Below, piece by piece: positions 50,546 to 59,947 of a stretch of DNA of 64,000 nucleotides (positions are counted from its first letter, which is position 1; every line of letters begins with the position of its first letter). A program made the position numbers and the translations under genes. The DNA is from Acidobacteriota bacterium (GTDB lineage Bacteria; Acidobacteriota; Blastocatellia; Pyrinomonadales; Pyrinomonadaceae). Location: the NCBI GenBank assembly GCA_016700175.1, contig CP065003.1, forward strand, positions 2,242,001 to 2,306,000. The letters run 5' to 3'. The notes under the pieces are model-generated. The model searched no databases. It saw only the letters and a program-made list of their open reading frames with translations, and was not told the origin of the DNA.

Positions 50546-53500
50546 ATGTCCACCTGGCACAGGCAACAAATGACCTACGCCCTCGGGATCGGGGGCTTTA
50601 TGTCCTTCTACGGCGTGGTGGGCCTGATCGTGTGGCTGATGGGCGACTATCTGGGGTGGAACCCGGGTTCGAGGGTTGTCATCATCGCTCTCATTCTGCT
50701 GACGATGCCGTTCGCACTTGTCGGGAACTATTTCAGGACCCGGAGGGCGAGAAAGAAAGAGGAAAAGGAAGCCGAAGCCGAACCGGCCGCGAAAACGGAA
50801 GGGGCCGCCGCGGGAGACAGCAAAGCGGTCAAGCCGGTCGCGAGTTCCGAAGAGATCTCAAAAGGCGCAGACGAGGTCATCAGCTTTCTGAAGAGTTCCG
50901 ACCTCGGCGCCAGCGGCAATGCGGTCTACGCCCTGCCGTGGTACATCGTTGCCGGAGACCGCGGAAGTGGTAAGAGTTCTTTGACGCTTGCGTCGGGATT
51001 GAATTTCCATACGCTTCCAAGCCAGCGCCAGTCGGAGATGAAGCTCGTCAAGCCGACGCGTCAGGTAGACTGGAGGGTTACGAACGACGCGGTGTTCGTG
51101 GATACTCCCGGGCGTTACCAGGCCGAAGGGCCGGACTTCGACGAATGGTCTTCGCTGCTGGAGACCATCAAGAAGCAGCGCGCCAACCGGCCCCTGGACG
51201 GACTGGTCCTCACGGTCAATACGGAAAAGATCCTGAATTCGGACGAGCGCGATATCGAAGAGCTCGCGAAACTCCTTCGGACCCGGCTCGACGATGCTAC
51301 GAAGCGCCTAAAGACGCGGTTTCCGGTCTATCTTGTTTTCACTCACGCAGACGCGATCGAGGGATTTCGCGATTCGTTCTCGACCTCGAAGAAGGAAGGC
51401 GAGAACCTCGTATGGGGCGCGACGATCCCGCTTGAAAAGAGCGACAACGCGCAGGCTTTGTTCGACTCGGAGTTCGAGCTGCTTCAGGATTCGCTGATGC
51501 AGAGGAGGCTTATTCGCCTCTCGGCACCGTTCGCACCGGTCCGGCAGCTCCGGATCTTCAACTTCCCGCTTCATTTCGCTTCTGCTCGGAGAAAGCTGGG
51601 CACGTTCGTCACGACATTGTTCCGGCCGAACCCGTTCAGCGAAAGTCCCTTCCTGCGCGGTTTCTACTTCACGGCGGCGCCGATCACCCGCGGGAAGCAG
51701 CGCGACGGAAAGGCGGTTCCGCAGACCGTCGGGGACAGCTACTTCACGAAGAAGCTTTTCTCGGACGTCATCCTGCGCGACAAGGACCTTGTAAGGACAT
51801 TTCAGGAGCAGAGGCAGAGGCCCCCGGTCCTTGGGTGGCTGCTGACGATCGCCGGAACGTTCATTACCGTCATCCTCCTAGCGCTCTCGGCGTACTCGCT
51901 ATACATCAACAAGGCCTTTCTGGACGACGCGGTGGCGAAGGGACAGGTGGTCCTCCGGATGACGCGGACCGACCGGGCCATCGATCCGCTTACGAAGGAC
52001 CCCGCCAAGACTCAGGCGGAACTGAATGAGATCAATGACCTGAGGGCGATCCTGGAACGGATGGATGAGTACGAGAGAGAGGGGCCTCCGCTCTATATGA
52101 GAATGGGCCTCTACTCCGGGAACCGGCTCCTTCGCGACCGCCTGATGTACATCTACTACGTCGCGATCGAAAGGCGTTTCCGCGATCCGACCGTCCGGAG
52201 GCTCGAACGGGAGCTTGCCGCGTTTGCAGCCGGTAACGCTCAGGCCCCCCAGCAAGCGCAGGGCGGAGAGGCGAAAACGGCCCAGCAGCTGGAAGAAGAG
52301 GTCCTCGAGCGCCATTACGACCTGCTTGAGGCGTACCTTCTCCTTACCGAGCAGCATAAGGAACACGCGATGGACACATCGGCGCCCTCGAAGCTGGAGA
52401 AGGCGCTCGAACGTTTCTGGCTCGAAGAGTCGAAACTTCCTCCGGGAAACGACGTCCTCGCGAAAGAACAGCTCCGCTTCTACGCAAAGCAGGTCGACCG
52501 CGAAAGCAGTTACGCGGGCGACACGAGCGGTTTTCCGAGGATCTCCCCGAATCCTCAGATCGTCACGAACGTGCGCAAGCGCCTTGTCAGGTACCCGGCT
52601 TACAAACGGTACCTGAACAGGCAGATAACCGAAGTCACGAACGAGGTCGGCGAGATCAGCGTTGAATCGCTCCTCGGCGGCAACAGCAAGGGACTGATCG
52701 AAGGGTCGGTGAAGATCCCGGGAGCTTTTTCGGTCGTCGGTTACCGCGGCTATATGAAGGCCAGGCTCGACGGCGCGACCACGGTCCTCAGCCAGGACGA
52801 CTGGGTGATGGGCGAGGAAGGCAAAGCGGACGCGATCAAGGCCGACGAACTTACCAAGCTCAAGAGCGAGTACTTCAGCCGTTACGCGGCCGCGTGGGAG
52901 CGGCTGATCGCCGGAACCAGGGTGGTCCCGTATAACACGGACGACGATCTGAAGGACGCGATCGACACCTTCGCGGGCGCCGAATCGCCTATGAAGCTCT
53001 TCCTCCGCGAGGTGGCCCGAAACACGGACCTGACAGCCAAGCCGGAATCGAAGAGCTGGTTCGACTTCTCCTGGATCTCCGACTGGTGGAACGGCGCGGG
53101 GGGCTCGGGCGAGGTCGAGGACAATACCGAGCTAAGCAAGCAGTTCAATCAGCTGTTTATTTTCATGGGCGATCCTGCTGAAGAAAAGGGCCAGCCTATC
53201 AACCAGTACACGGCTATGCTGGCCGAGATCTCGCAGATACTGAACACCGCTTCCGAACAGAAGCTCAGGGAGTTCAAGACCCAGCTGGCGAATGCCGACG
53301 AGGGCGGAAGAAGCTTCCACCGCACCCTTACTTCGGTCGAAGAAAAGATCCGCGGAATGACGAAAGGTTTCGAGACCTCAGGCATGCGGGAGGTCGGCAA
53401 TTTCCTGCAGCAGCCGCTTGGTAACATTAGGCTTAAGTGGGGCGCGGATTCGAAGTCCCTTATCGAGAAGGCATGGAGTGACGACATATTGGCGAAGGCG

Positions 53501-54172
53501 AAGGCGATCGAGGCCGGCTATCCGTTCCAGAATGCGACTACCCCGGTCACAGATCTCAAGGTGGTTTCGGACTACCTGAACCCGGATAAAGGAACGCTGA
53601 CGGACTTCTACAATACCCGCCTGAAGAACTTCTTTGACGGCGATCCGGACTCGGGTCTGACGGTGAAACCCGACAGCCCGGTCAAGTTCACGCCCGAGTT
53701 CGTCACGTATCTGAACAATGCGTTCAAGCTGCGAAAGGCGCTGTTCGGAGGCTCACCGACGCCGGGCTTTGACTACGAAATGATCATTGAGAAAGAAGGG
53801 GATACGATCGTCGAGGGCACGATCGACGGGATCCGGGTTTCTACAAGAGAAACCGGTTCTTATCCCCTCAAGTTCCCGGCGCAGGCGGGGGGAACCAACG
53901 GAGTGTCGCTGAACATTCTTTCGACATCTTCGACCGTTTCGACGGATCAGGACGCGACGTCTTCGCCGACGAACCTGAATTATCCGGGAAGCTGGGGACT
54001 CTTTAATTTCATAGACGCGGCCTCCTCAAAGACCAAGACCGAGTCAGGATATGACCTGACATACTCGAGGGGAGGCAAGACGGTTCGGATCTCTATCAGG
54101 CCCAAGGGCGGGGATCCGTTCGACCGCGATCTGTACACATCGGTGCGCGCGCCGGAGAAGATCATTCAATAG
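50546..54172 (+). CDS. tssM: T6SS membrane complex protein TssM (IcmF)
   Basis: A 1208-residue IcmF. Two N-terminal membrane segments (about 8-33 and 42-62), a cytoplasmic GTPase-like domain with Walker A GDRGSGKSS (137-145) and WRVTNDAVFVDTPGRY, a third membrane segment (about 430-455), and a long periplasmic part follow. The Walker A is intact. TssM spans the inner membrane and joins the baseplate side to the envelope. Usually it contacts a TssJ lipoprotein, but none is encoded here. Confidence 0.94.
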   Translation: MSTWHRQQMTYALGIGGFMSFYGVVGLIVWLMGDYLGWNPGSRVVIIALILLTMPFALVGNYFRTRRARKKEEKEAEAEPAAKTEGAAAGDSKAVKPVASSEEISKGADEVISFLKSSDLGASGNAVYALPWYIVAGDRGSGKSSLTLASGLNFHTLPSQRQSEMKLVKPTRQVDWRVTNDAVFVDTPGRYQAEGPDFDEWSSLLETIKKQRANRPLDGLVLTVNTEKILNSDERDIEELAKLLRTRLDDATKRLKTRFPVYLVFTHADAIEGFRDSFSTSKKEGENLVWGATIPLEKSDNAQALFDSEFELLQDSLMQRRLIRLSAPFAPVRQLRIFNFPLHFASARRKLGTFVTTLFRPNPFSESPFLRGFYFTAAPITRGKQRDGKAVPQTVGDSYFTKKLFSDVILRDKDLVRTFQEQRQRPPVLGWLLTIAGTFITVILLALSAYSLYINKAFLDDAVAKGQVVLRMTRTDRAIDPLTKDPAKTQAELNEINDLRAILERMDEYEREGPPLYMRMGLYSGNRLLRDRLMYIYYVAIERRFRDPTVRRLERELAAFAAGNAQAPQQAQGGEAKTAQQLEEEVLERHYDLLEAYLLLTEQHKEHAMDTSAPSKLEKALERFWLEESKLPPGNDVLAKEQLRFYAKQVDRESSYAGDTSGFPRISPNPQIVTNVRKRLVRYPAYKRYLNRQITEVTNEVGEISVESLLGGNSKGLIEGSVKIPGAFSVVGYRGYMKARLDGATTVLSQDDWVMGEEGKADAIKADELTKLKSEYFSRYAAAWERLIAGTRVVPYNTDDDLKDAIDTFAGAESPMKLFLREVARNTDLTAKPESKSWFDFSWISDWWNGAGGSGEVEDNTELSKQFNQLFIFMGDPAEEKGQPINQYTAMLAEISQILNTASEQKLREFKTQLANADEGGRSFHRTLTSVEEKIRGMTKGFETSGMREVGNFLQQPLGNIRLKWGADSKSLIEKAWSDDILAKAKAIEAGYPFQNATTPVTDLKVVSDYLNPDKGTLTDFYNTRLKNFFDGDPDSGLTVKPDSPVKFTPEFVTYLNNAFKLRKALFGGSPTPGFDYEMIIEKEGDTIVEGTIDGIRVSTRETGSYPLKFPAQAGGTNGVSLNILSTSSTVSTDQDATSSPTNLNYPGSWGLFNFIDAASSKTKTESGYDLTYSRGGKTVRISIRPKGGDPFDRDLYTSVRAPEKIIQ

Positions 54173-54244
54173 GCTTGATACTTAAAGGGCCGTTGGAACG
54201 CATTCGATTTCAAGGACCTCGTAAGGAGGCGGCATAAAAAGAAT

Positions 54245-55045
54245 ATGAACGAAGCAAAAGCACAACTCGACGCCGGAAACCTGAGCGAAGCGGTCACGAC
54301 GGCTCTTGCGGCGGTTAAATCGAAGCCCGCAGACGTCACCGCGAGGACCTTTCTGTTCGAGCTCTCCTGTTTTTCGGGGGACTGGGACCGGGCGGAAAAG
54401 CAGCTTGACGTGATAGGCCAGCAGGACGTTAACGCCATGATCGGGGCGCAGATATACAAACAGAACTTCGCCGCCGAGCGTGACAGGATCCGCTATTTTC
54501 ACGACGGGCTGATGCCGGAATGCCTGATGGTTCCTCCTAAATACGTTGAAAAGCTTCTGGTCGCGAACAATTACGTCCGCGAGGGGAGCATCGCCGAAGC
54601 CAGGAAGGTACTGGACGAAGTCGAGGAGGAACGGCCCGCTTTCGAGTGCAGCGTGAACGGCGAAAAGGTTTCGGACTTTCGCGATTACAACGATCTGACA
54701 ATGTGCGTTTTCGAGGCGATCGTGAAGGAATCTTACACCTGGCTACCCTTCGAGCACGTAAAACGCGTCGAGTTCATCGCCCCCAAAACTCTGCGCGACC
54801 TCTACTGGGTCCAGGCCGAGGTCGAAATGACCAACGGAACGAAAGGCGAGATGTTCCTGCCGGCACTCTATTCCGAGTCTTTCAAGAGCGACAACGACCA
54901 GGTAAGGCTCGGAAGAATGACGGATTGGAGGGACCTGGGAGAAGAACTGTTTGTCGGCGAGGGAATGCGGATGTTCTGGTTCGACGGCGAACATAAATCC
55001 ATCCTCGACCTGAAAGAGATTGAATTTTTCCATAAAGAGGAATAG
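54245..55045 (+). CDS. tagJ: T6SS accessory protein TagJ (ImpE family)
   Basis: A 266-residue ImpE/TagJ protein. An N-terminal TPR-like helical part (AQLDAGNLSEAVTTALAAVKSKP, FLFELSCFSGDWDRAEKQL) is followed by an ImpE C-terminal domain (FRDYNDLTMCVFEAIVKESYTWLPFEHVKRVEF). TagJ binds sheath protein TssB and affects ClpV recruitment in some systems. AAGGAGG lies upstream of the ATG. It is between tssM and tssA, the usual neighbourhood in some subtypes. Confidence 0.9.
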   Translation: MNEAKAQLDAGNLSEAVTTALAAVKSKPADVTARTFLFELSCFSGDWDRAEKQLDVIGQQDVNAMIGAQIYKQNFAAERDRIRYFHDGLMPECLMVPPKYVEKLLVANNYVREGSIAEARKVLDEVEEERPAFECSVNGEKVSDFRDYNDLTMCVFEAIVKESYTWLPFEHVKRVEFIAPKTLRDLYWVQAEVEMTNGTKGEMFLPALYSESFKSDNDQVRLGRMTDWRDLGEELFVGEGMRMFWFDGEHKSILDLKEIEFFHKEE

Positions 55046-55092
55046 TCTTTAGGCAAATTTAACAACAGGGCCCGAGCTATTTTGTGTAAAGT

Positions 55093-55122
55093 TTGCTTGT
55101 AGTTGCAAAACTCGAATAGAAT
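55093..55122 (+). promoter_or_regulatory. Possible internal promoter before tssA
   Basis: TTGCTT and TAGAAT with 18 bp between them, about 80 bp before tssA, in the longest gap (156 bp) between tssK and tssC genes. Confidence 0.35.
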
Positions 55123-55201
55123 AGGTGCCCCTTGGGAACCCGATCCCGACGGGACTGCTTACTTCTTCGCGGAGCCTTCCGCGGACGGAGAATGATCCTT
55201 G

Positions 55202-56548
55202 ATGAGCGAACAGATCGAACAACCTGAAGCCCCGGAAGAAGCTGCTGCGGAAGCGGCACAATCGAACGGTGAAGCAGAGGCCGCCGAAGCGGTGGGGCAG
55301 CCTGAGGCGCAGCCAACAGCCGAGGCTGAAGCCGCCGCGGAGGTTTCGCCGACGCCTGCCGAAGAACCGGTTCCGGCGGCAGCGCCGGCCGGCGACCTGT
55401 ACAAGATCCCGGAAGCGGGAAGCAAGCTTTCAAGGCCTCAGGTGGTCGATCTTAGAGCGCTTCTGAAACCGGTTTCGGCCGACAATCCGGCGGGCGAGTA
55501 CCTCCGCTATTCGGGGATCTACGACGAGATCAACGAGGCAAGGCGCGCGGACGACAACCTCGCGCAGGGCGAATGGCAGCACGAATTGAAGCTGGCGGAT
55601 TACCGCAGGGTCATCGATCTGGCGATACCCGCGCTCGAGAACGAGACCAAGGACCTCCAGTTGGCGGCTCTGCTTTCCGAGGCCCTTGTGCGAGAACACG
55701 GATTCGCCGGATTGAGGGATTCGCTGCGGCTCCTTGCGGGGCTTCAGGTGAATTTCTGGGAATCGCTTCATCCGGAGATCTACGAAGGCGACATGGAAGG
55801 GCGCGCGAATGCCTTGTCGCTCGTGGATTCCGAGGGAGGGCTTGCCATCCAGAGGGCACCGATTACTCCGGACGGCTACTCCTACCTCGATTTCCTGGAT
55901 TCGAAGAAATACGACTTCCCCGACGACATCAATGCGCTTTCCAGCGACGAAGCCGAGAAAGCGAGGCGGCTTGAGGCAGAAGCCGTCCGCCTCAATAAAG
56001 TGACCGGCGACAAGTGGGAGGCCGAGATCTCCAAGTCGCGCCGGGCATTCTACGAGGAACTGAATGTCGCTATCCTGGAATGCTTCGAAGCGCTTAGCGC
56101 GCTGAACCTGACGATCGAAGATAAGTTCGATATCAACCAGGCGCCGAGCCTGCGCGCATTGAAAAAGGTCCTGGACGACATTAAGACCCAGACCGACAAG
56201 ATCCTTGAACTGAAACGGCAGGAGGAACCTGACGAGGTCGAGGCCGACGAAGAGGAGTCCGCCGGCGGAGCGGCCGGAACGGGAGGCGCCTCGGCGTCGG
56301 GGGCTGTCCAGAGCCGCGCCGAAGCGCTCAGACGGCTTTCCGAACTCGCGGCCTTCTTCCGGAAGACCGAGCCTCACAGTCCCGTTTCATATCTCGTCAC
56401 GAGAGCTGTCAAATGGGGGAACATGCCCCTTGAGAGCTGGCTGAAGGATGTCATCAAGGATGAGGCCATCCTGTTCAACCTCAGGCAGACGCTCGGGTTC
56501 AACACTTCCGATGAGGAATCCGGCCAGGCCGAGGGGGCCGCCGAGTGA
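55202..56548 (+). CDS. tssA: T6SS protein TssA (ImpA N-terminal domain)
   Basis: A 448-residue TssA. An N-terminal acidic Ala/Glu/Pro-rich extension (about 1-70) comes before the ImpA domain (DLRALLKPVSADNPAGEYLRY, WESLHPEIYEGDMEGRANALSLV). A C-terminal part (AEALRRLSELAAFFRKTEPHSPVSYLVTRAVKW, LPLESWLKDV-like) resembles short TssA types. TssA starts sheath-tube assembly. The extension is unusually long and low-complexity. The ATG at 55202 follows a TTG. Confidence 0.9.
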   Translation: MSEQIEQPEAPEEAAAEAAQSNGEAEAAEAVGQPEAQPTAEAEAAAEVSPTPAEEPVPAAAPAGDLYKIPEAGSKLSRPQVVDLRALLKPVSADNPAGEYLRYSGIYDEINEARRADDNLAQGEWQHELKLADYRRVIDLAIPALENETKDLQLAALLSEALVREHGFAGLRDSLRLLAGLQVNFWESLHPEIYEGDMEGRANALSLVDSEGGLAIQRAPITPDGYSYLDFLDSKKYDFPDDINALSSDEAEKARRLEAEAVRLNKVTGDKWEAEISKSRRAFYEELNVAILECFEALSALNLTIEDKFDINQAPSLRALKKVLDDIKTQTDKILELKRQEEPDEVEADEEESAGGAAGTGGASASGAVQSRAEALRRLSELAAFFRKTEPHSPVSYLVTRAVKWGNMPLESWLKDVIKDEAILFNLRQTLGFNTSDEESGQAEGAAE

Positions 56549-56609
56549 CGGGCGGAAAGGATCGTTTAACGAAGAATCAACCTGTACATTAACGAAAGGA
56601 GACAAGTAA

Positions 56610-57128
56610 ATGCCAAGTAAAGAGAGTCTGCAACATAAGCTAGACCGGGTGCGGCCGCCGAGGGTCCAGATCACATACGATGTTGAGGTCGGCGGCGCGA
56701 TCGAACTGAAGGAGCTTCCGTTCGTGATCGGCGTCATGGGCGATTTTGTAGGAAAACCGGAGGATCCGCTTCCGGCGCTCAAGAACAGAAAGTTCGTGGA
56801 GATCGACGCCGACAATTTCAACCAGGTGCTCTCAGGCATGAAACCGAGGCTGGCATACACGGTCGAGAACAAGCTTCAGGACGACGGCAGCAAGATGGGC
56901 GTCGAGCTCAAATTCGACAACATCGAGGACTTCGAGCCCGACAACATCGTTCAGCAGGTCGAGCCCTTGCGGAAGCTCGTGGAGGCCCGCCAGAAGCTAA
57001 CCGATCTCCGGTCGAAGATGGACGGAAACGAAAAACTTGAGACGATGCTTGAGGAGATCATCTCCGACGAGGCAAAACAAAAGGAATTGAAGGAAGCGCT
57101 CGGCATCGGCAAGGGCGAAGACGAGTAG
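56610..57128 (+). CDS. tssB: T6SS sheath protein TssB
   Basis: A 172-residue TssB (VipA/ImpB), small subunit of the contractile sheath: KLDRVRPPRVQITYDVEVGGA, ELPFVIGVMGDFVGKPEDPLP, LKNRKFVEIDADNFNQVL and LRKLVEARQKLTDLRSKMDGN. AAGGAGA precedes the ATG. TssC starts 20 bp later with its own strong AGGAGG. Confidence 0.97.
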   Translation: MPSKESLQHKLDRVRPPRVQITYDVEVGGAIELKELPFVIGVMGDFVGKPEDPLPALKNRKFVEIDADNFNQVLSGMKPRLAYTVENKLQDDGSKMGVELKFDNIEDFEPDNIVQQVEPLRKLVEARQKLTDLRSKMDGNEKLETMLEEIISDEAKQKELKEALGIGKGEDE

Positions 57129-57148
57129 GTTAGGAGGAAACTGATTCT

Positions 57149-58633
57149 ATGGCTAAGAAAGCAGAAAAACAAGCGGAAGTCCAAGTCGAGGAACAGGAAG
57201 CCAGTCTACTTGACACCATCCTGGCCGAAGGCCGTCTTGCACGCGACGATTTCCAGAAAGAACGCGCAAAGGACATGATTTCCGAGTTCGTCAGCCAGGT
57301 TATGAGCGGCGAACTGACGATGTCCAAGAACATGGACGCAACGATCAACGCCCGCGTGGCGGAGATCGACCGGCTGGTCTCGGCTCAGATGAACGAGATC
57401 ATGCATCAGGAGGAGTTTCAGAAGCTCGAGGGCTCTTGGCGCGGGCTTCACCACCTTGTGAAGAACAGCCTGACAGGTCCGCAGCTGAAGATCCGCGTGA
57501 TGTCGGTCAACAAGAAGGACCTTTTGAAGGACTTCGAGCGCGCTCTTGAGTTCGACCAGTCGACGCTCTTCAAGAAGATCTATGAAGAAGAATACGGAAC
57601 ATTCGGCGGCGCGCCGTACGGAGCCCTGATCGGAGATTTCGAGTTCGGCAACCATCCGCAGGATATGGCTCTTCTCGAGAGCATCTCGCAGGTGGCGGCC
57701 GCGGCCCACGCTCCTTTCCTGAGTGCGGCGTCGCCCGACCTCTTCGGCTGGGACACCTTCTCGGAAATGACCGAGGTGAGGGACGTTTCGAAGATCTTCG
57801 ACCGCACGGAGTACATGAAATGGAGAAGCTTCCGCGAGTCGGAAGATTCCCGCTATGTCGGCCTCACCCTGCCGCACGTCCTCGGCCGCGAGCCGTACGG
57901 CGCGGCGACGAAGCCGACCGAGACCTTCATGTTCGAAGAGGACGTCGACGGCACCGATCACAAGAAATACCTTTGGAGCAACGCCGCTTACGCATTGGGC
58001 ACAAGGCTGACCGAAGCCTTCTCGATGCACGGCTGGTGTGTCGCCATCCGCGGTGTCGAAGGCGGAGGTCTTGTCGACGGCCTGCCGACGCATACGTTCG
58101 CAACGGACGAAGGCGAGATCGCGATGAAATGCCCCACGGAGGTCGCCATCACCGACCGGCGCGAGAAGGAGTTCTCCGACAACGGGTTCGTCCCCCTCGT
58201 CCACTGCAAGGGCACGGACTACGCGGCGTTTTTCGCCACCCAGTCCGCGAACAAGCCGAAGAAGTACGACACTGACGAAGCCAACGCGAACGCAAGGCTG
58301 TCGTCACAGCTGCAGTATATCTTCGCGGTCTCCCGATTCGCGCACTATCTGAAGGCGATGATGAGGGACAAGATCGGATCATTCATGTCCCGCGAGGAGG
58401 CTTCCCTTTTCCTTAACAAGTGGATCAACAACTACGTTCTTGAGAACGACGTTGCGCCGGCCTCCCAGAAGGCCAAGTATCCCCTGAGGGAAGCGCGTAT
58501 CGATGTGGCCGAGGTTCCCGGCAAGCCCGGAGCCTACAGAGCGGTCGCGTTCCTGAGGCCACACTTCCAGCTTGACGAGCTTTCGGTCTCGCTTAGGCTG
58601 GTCGCGGATCTGCCGCCGCCGGCAGGTGGTTGA
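57149..58633 (+). CDS. tssC: T6SS sheath protein TssC
   Basis: A 494-residue TssC (VipB/ImpC), large sheath subunit: FQKLEGSWRGLHHLVKNS, PYGALIGDFEF, AAHAPFLSAASPDLFGWDTF, WRSFRESEDSRYVGLTLPHVL and the C-terminal FLRPHFQLDELSVSLRLVADLP. The length is normal. It ends before a large hairpin that separates it from hcp. Confidence 0.97.
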   Translation: MAKKAEKQAEVQVEEQEASLLDTILAEGRLARDDFQKERAKDMISEFVSQVMSGELTMSKNMDATINARVAEIDRLVSAQMNEIMHQEEFQKLEGSWRGLHHLVKNSLTGPQLKIRVMSVNKKDLLKDFERALEFDQSTLFKKIYEEEYGTFGGAPYGALIGDFEFGNHPQDMALLESISQVAAAAHAPFLSAASPDLFGWDTFSEMTEVRDVSKIFDRTEYMKWRSFRESEDSRYVGLTLPHVLGREPYGAATKPTETFMFEEDVDGTDHKKYLWSNAAYALGTRLTEAFSMHGWCVAIRGVEGGGLVDGLPTHTFATDEGEIAMKCPTEVAITDRREKEFSDNGFVPLVHCKGTDYAAFFATQSANKPKKYDTDEANANARLSSQLQYIFAVSRFAHYLKAMMRDKIGSFMSREEASLFLNKWINNYVLENDVAPASQKAKYPLREARIDVAEVPGKPGAYRAVAFLRPHFQLDELSVSLRLVADLPPPAGG

Positions 58634-58647
58634 TCCCTTTACCTTCG

Positions 58648-58685
58648 GCGAACGCCGGCCGCGCTGAACTGCCGGCGGCGTTCGC
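58648..58685 (+). promoter_or_regulatory. Strong hairpin between tssC and hcp
   Basis: GCGAACGCCGGC pairs with GCCGGCGGCGTTCGC across an 11-nt loop. It has no T-run, so an mRNA 3'-end stabiliser or attenuator fits better than a simple terminator. It may help set sheath versus Hcp levels. Confidence 0.45.
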
Positions 58686-58830
58686 TCCCGAGGGAGCCGA
58701 AATATTTTGGGCTACTTCGCAAAAGGTATGGGGGAGAGCGTCTCCCGACTGTTGGCGAGGTAACAAGTCGGAATCGGAGTTGTTACGGAGCAGAACTTAA
58801 ATCATTAACCTGAAAGGAGCATAAACTACA

Positions 58831-59316
58831 ATGGCTGAAAGTGATTTCTATTTGCAGATCGACGGGGTTGAAGGTGAATGCGTTGCGCCTGGTTTTGAGA
58901 AACAGATGCAGATCTCATCCTGGTCGTTTGGAGCCACCAACTCGGGCTCTTCAACACTCGGTACGGGACTCGGAAGCGGAAGAGCGTCCATCCAGGACTT
59001 CCATTTCGTGGTCGAGAACGGCAAGGCATCGCCGGCCCTGTTCAGGCATACGTGCAAGGGCACGCACATCCCGAAGGCTGTTCTGACCTGCCGCAAGACG
59101 GGTGGTGACGGTAATCCTTATACGTATTACAAGGTGACCTTCGAAGAGCTCGCGCTTTCTTCGTTCCAGACCGGAGCCAGCTCGACCCTTCCGATGGAGC
59201 AGACTTCGTTCAACTTCACAAAGATCACGCTCGAGTTCTTCCAGCAGAAACAGGACGGTTCGGTTTCGCTTGTTGACACAGCGGTCTACGACGTCAAGAA
59301 GGTGGAAGCAGTCTAA
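58831..59316 (+). CDS. hcp: T6SS tube protein Hcp (TssD)
   Basis: A 161-residue Hcp forming hexameric tube rings: YLQIDGVEGECVAPGFEKQMQISSWSFGATN, SIQDFHFVVENGKASPALFRHTCKGTHIPKAVLTCRK, MEQTSFNFTKITLEFF. AAAGGAG lies 11 nt before the ATG. It sits alone between two intergenic hairpins, with 197 bp before and 121 bp after, which suggests separate high-level expression. Confidence 0.96.
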   Translation: MAESDFYLQIDGVEGECVAPGFEKQMQISSWSFGATNSGSSTLGTGLGSGRASIQDFHFVVENGKASPALFRHTCKGTHIPKAVLTCRKTGGDGNPYTYYKVTFEELALSSFQTGASSTLPMEQTSFNFTKITLEFFQQKQDGSVSLVDTAVYDVKKVEAV

Positions 59317-59348
59317 CCACTGATCTTCTTTTTCCAGCAAATGGCCGG

Positions 59349-59420
59349 CCCGCCGCGATCTCGCGGCGGGACCGCGTTTACCAAACACAGATGGTCTTTC
59401 TCAACACGGGAAAGACCTTT
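59349..59420 (+). terminator. Double hairpin after hcp
   Basis: CCCGCCGCGA/TCGCGGCGGG (59349-59370) is followed by GGTCTTTC/GAAAGACC (59393-59417) and TTT. The second has terminator form. It would let hcp transcripts end before tssE while some read through. Confidence 0.5.
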
Positions 59421-59437
59421 GTCTTCAAACGGCGAAC

Positions 59438-59926
59438 ATGTCGCAACGAAAGGACCTTGAGACCCAGGTTACTCCGTCGCTTCTGGACCGGCTTACGGAT
59501 TACGAGCCGAAGACGTCCACTGAGGCGCCAAAGTCGCGCACACGGTCACTGGCGGAAATGAAACAGAGCGTTCGGCGTGACCTGGAATGGCTGCTTAACT
59601 CAAGGAGTTATCCGGTCGACGTGGATGAGGACCTTGAAGAGATTTCAAAGTCCGTCGTCACGTTCGGGCTTCCCGATTTTACGGGCATCAGCGCCCGAAG
59701 CCACACGGACCTCAAACGGATCAACCTCCAGCTTAAGGAAGCGATAGAGAGATTTGAACCCAGGCTTCTCGATCTCAAAGTTGTCCTTGAACCGGTGAAC
59801 AACACCGATCGCGAGCTTAGGTTCCGAGTGGAGGCGTTTCTGAATGTGGAACCAACGCCGGAACCCGTCGTTTTCGACACCGTCCTCGAGCTCGGAAGTG
59901 GCGATTTCGAGATCAAAGAGATCTAA
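59438..59926 (+). CDS. tssE: T6SS baseplate protein TssE (gp25-like)
   Basis: A 162-residue TssE, related to phage gp25: PSLLDRLTDYEP near the N-terminus, KQSVRRDLEWLLNSR (the family's RRDLExLLNTR-like region), SVVTFGLPDFTGISARSHTDLKRINLQLKEAIERFEPRL. It joins sheath to baseplate. The lipase-like gene starts 21 bp later. Confidence 0.92.
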   Translation: MSQRKDLETQVTPSLLDRLTDYEPKTSTEAPKSRTRSLAEMKQSVRRDLEWLLNSRSYPVDVDEDLEEISKSVVTFGLPDFTGISARSHTDLKRINLQLKEAIERFEPRLLDLKVVLEPVNNTDRELRFRVEAFLNVEPTPEPVVFDTVLELGSGDFEIKEI

Positions 59927-59947
59927 TCAGCCAAGGACTCACCTGAT

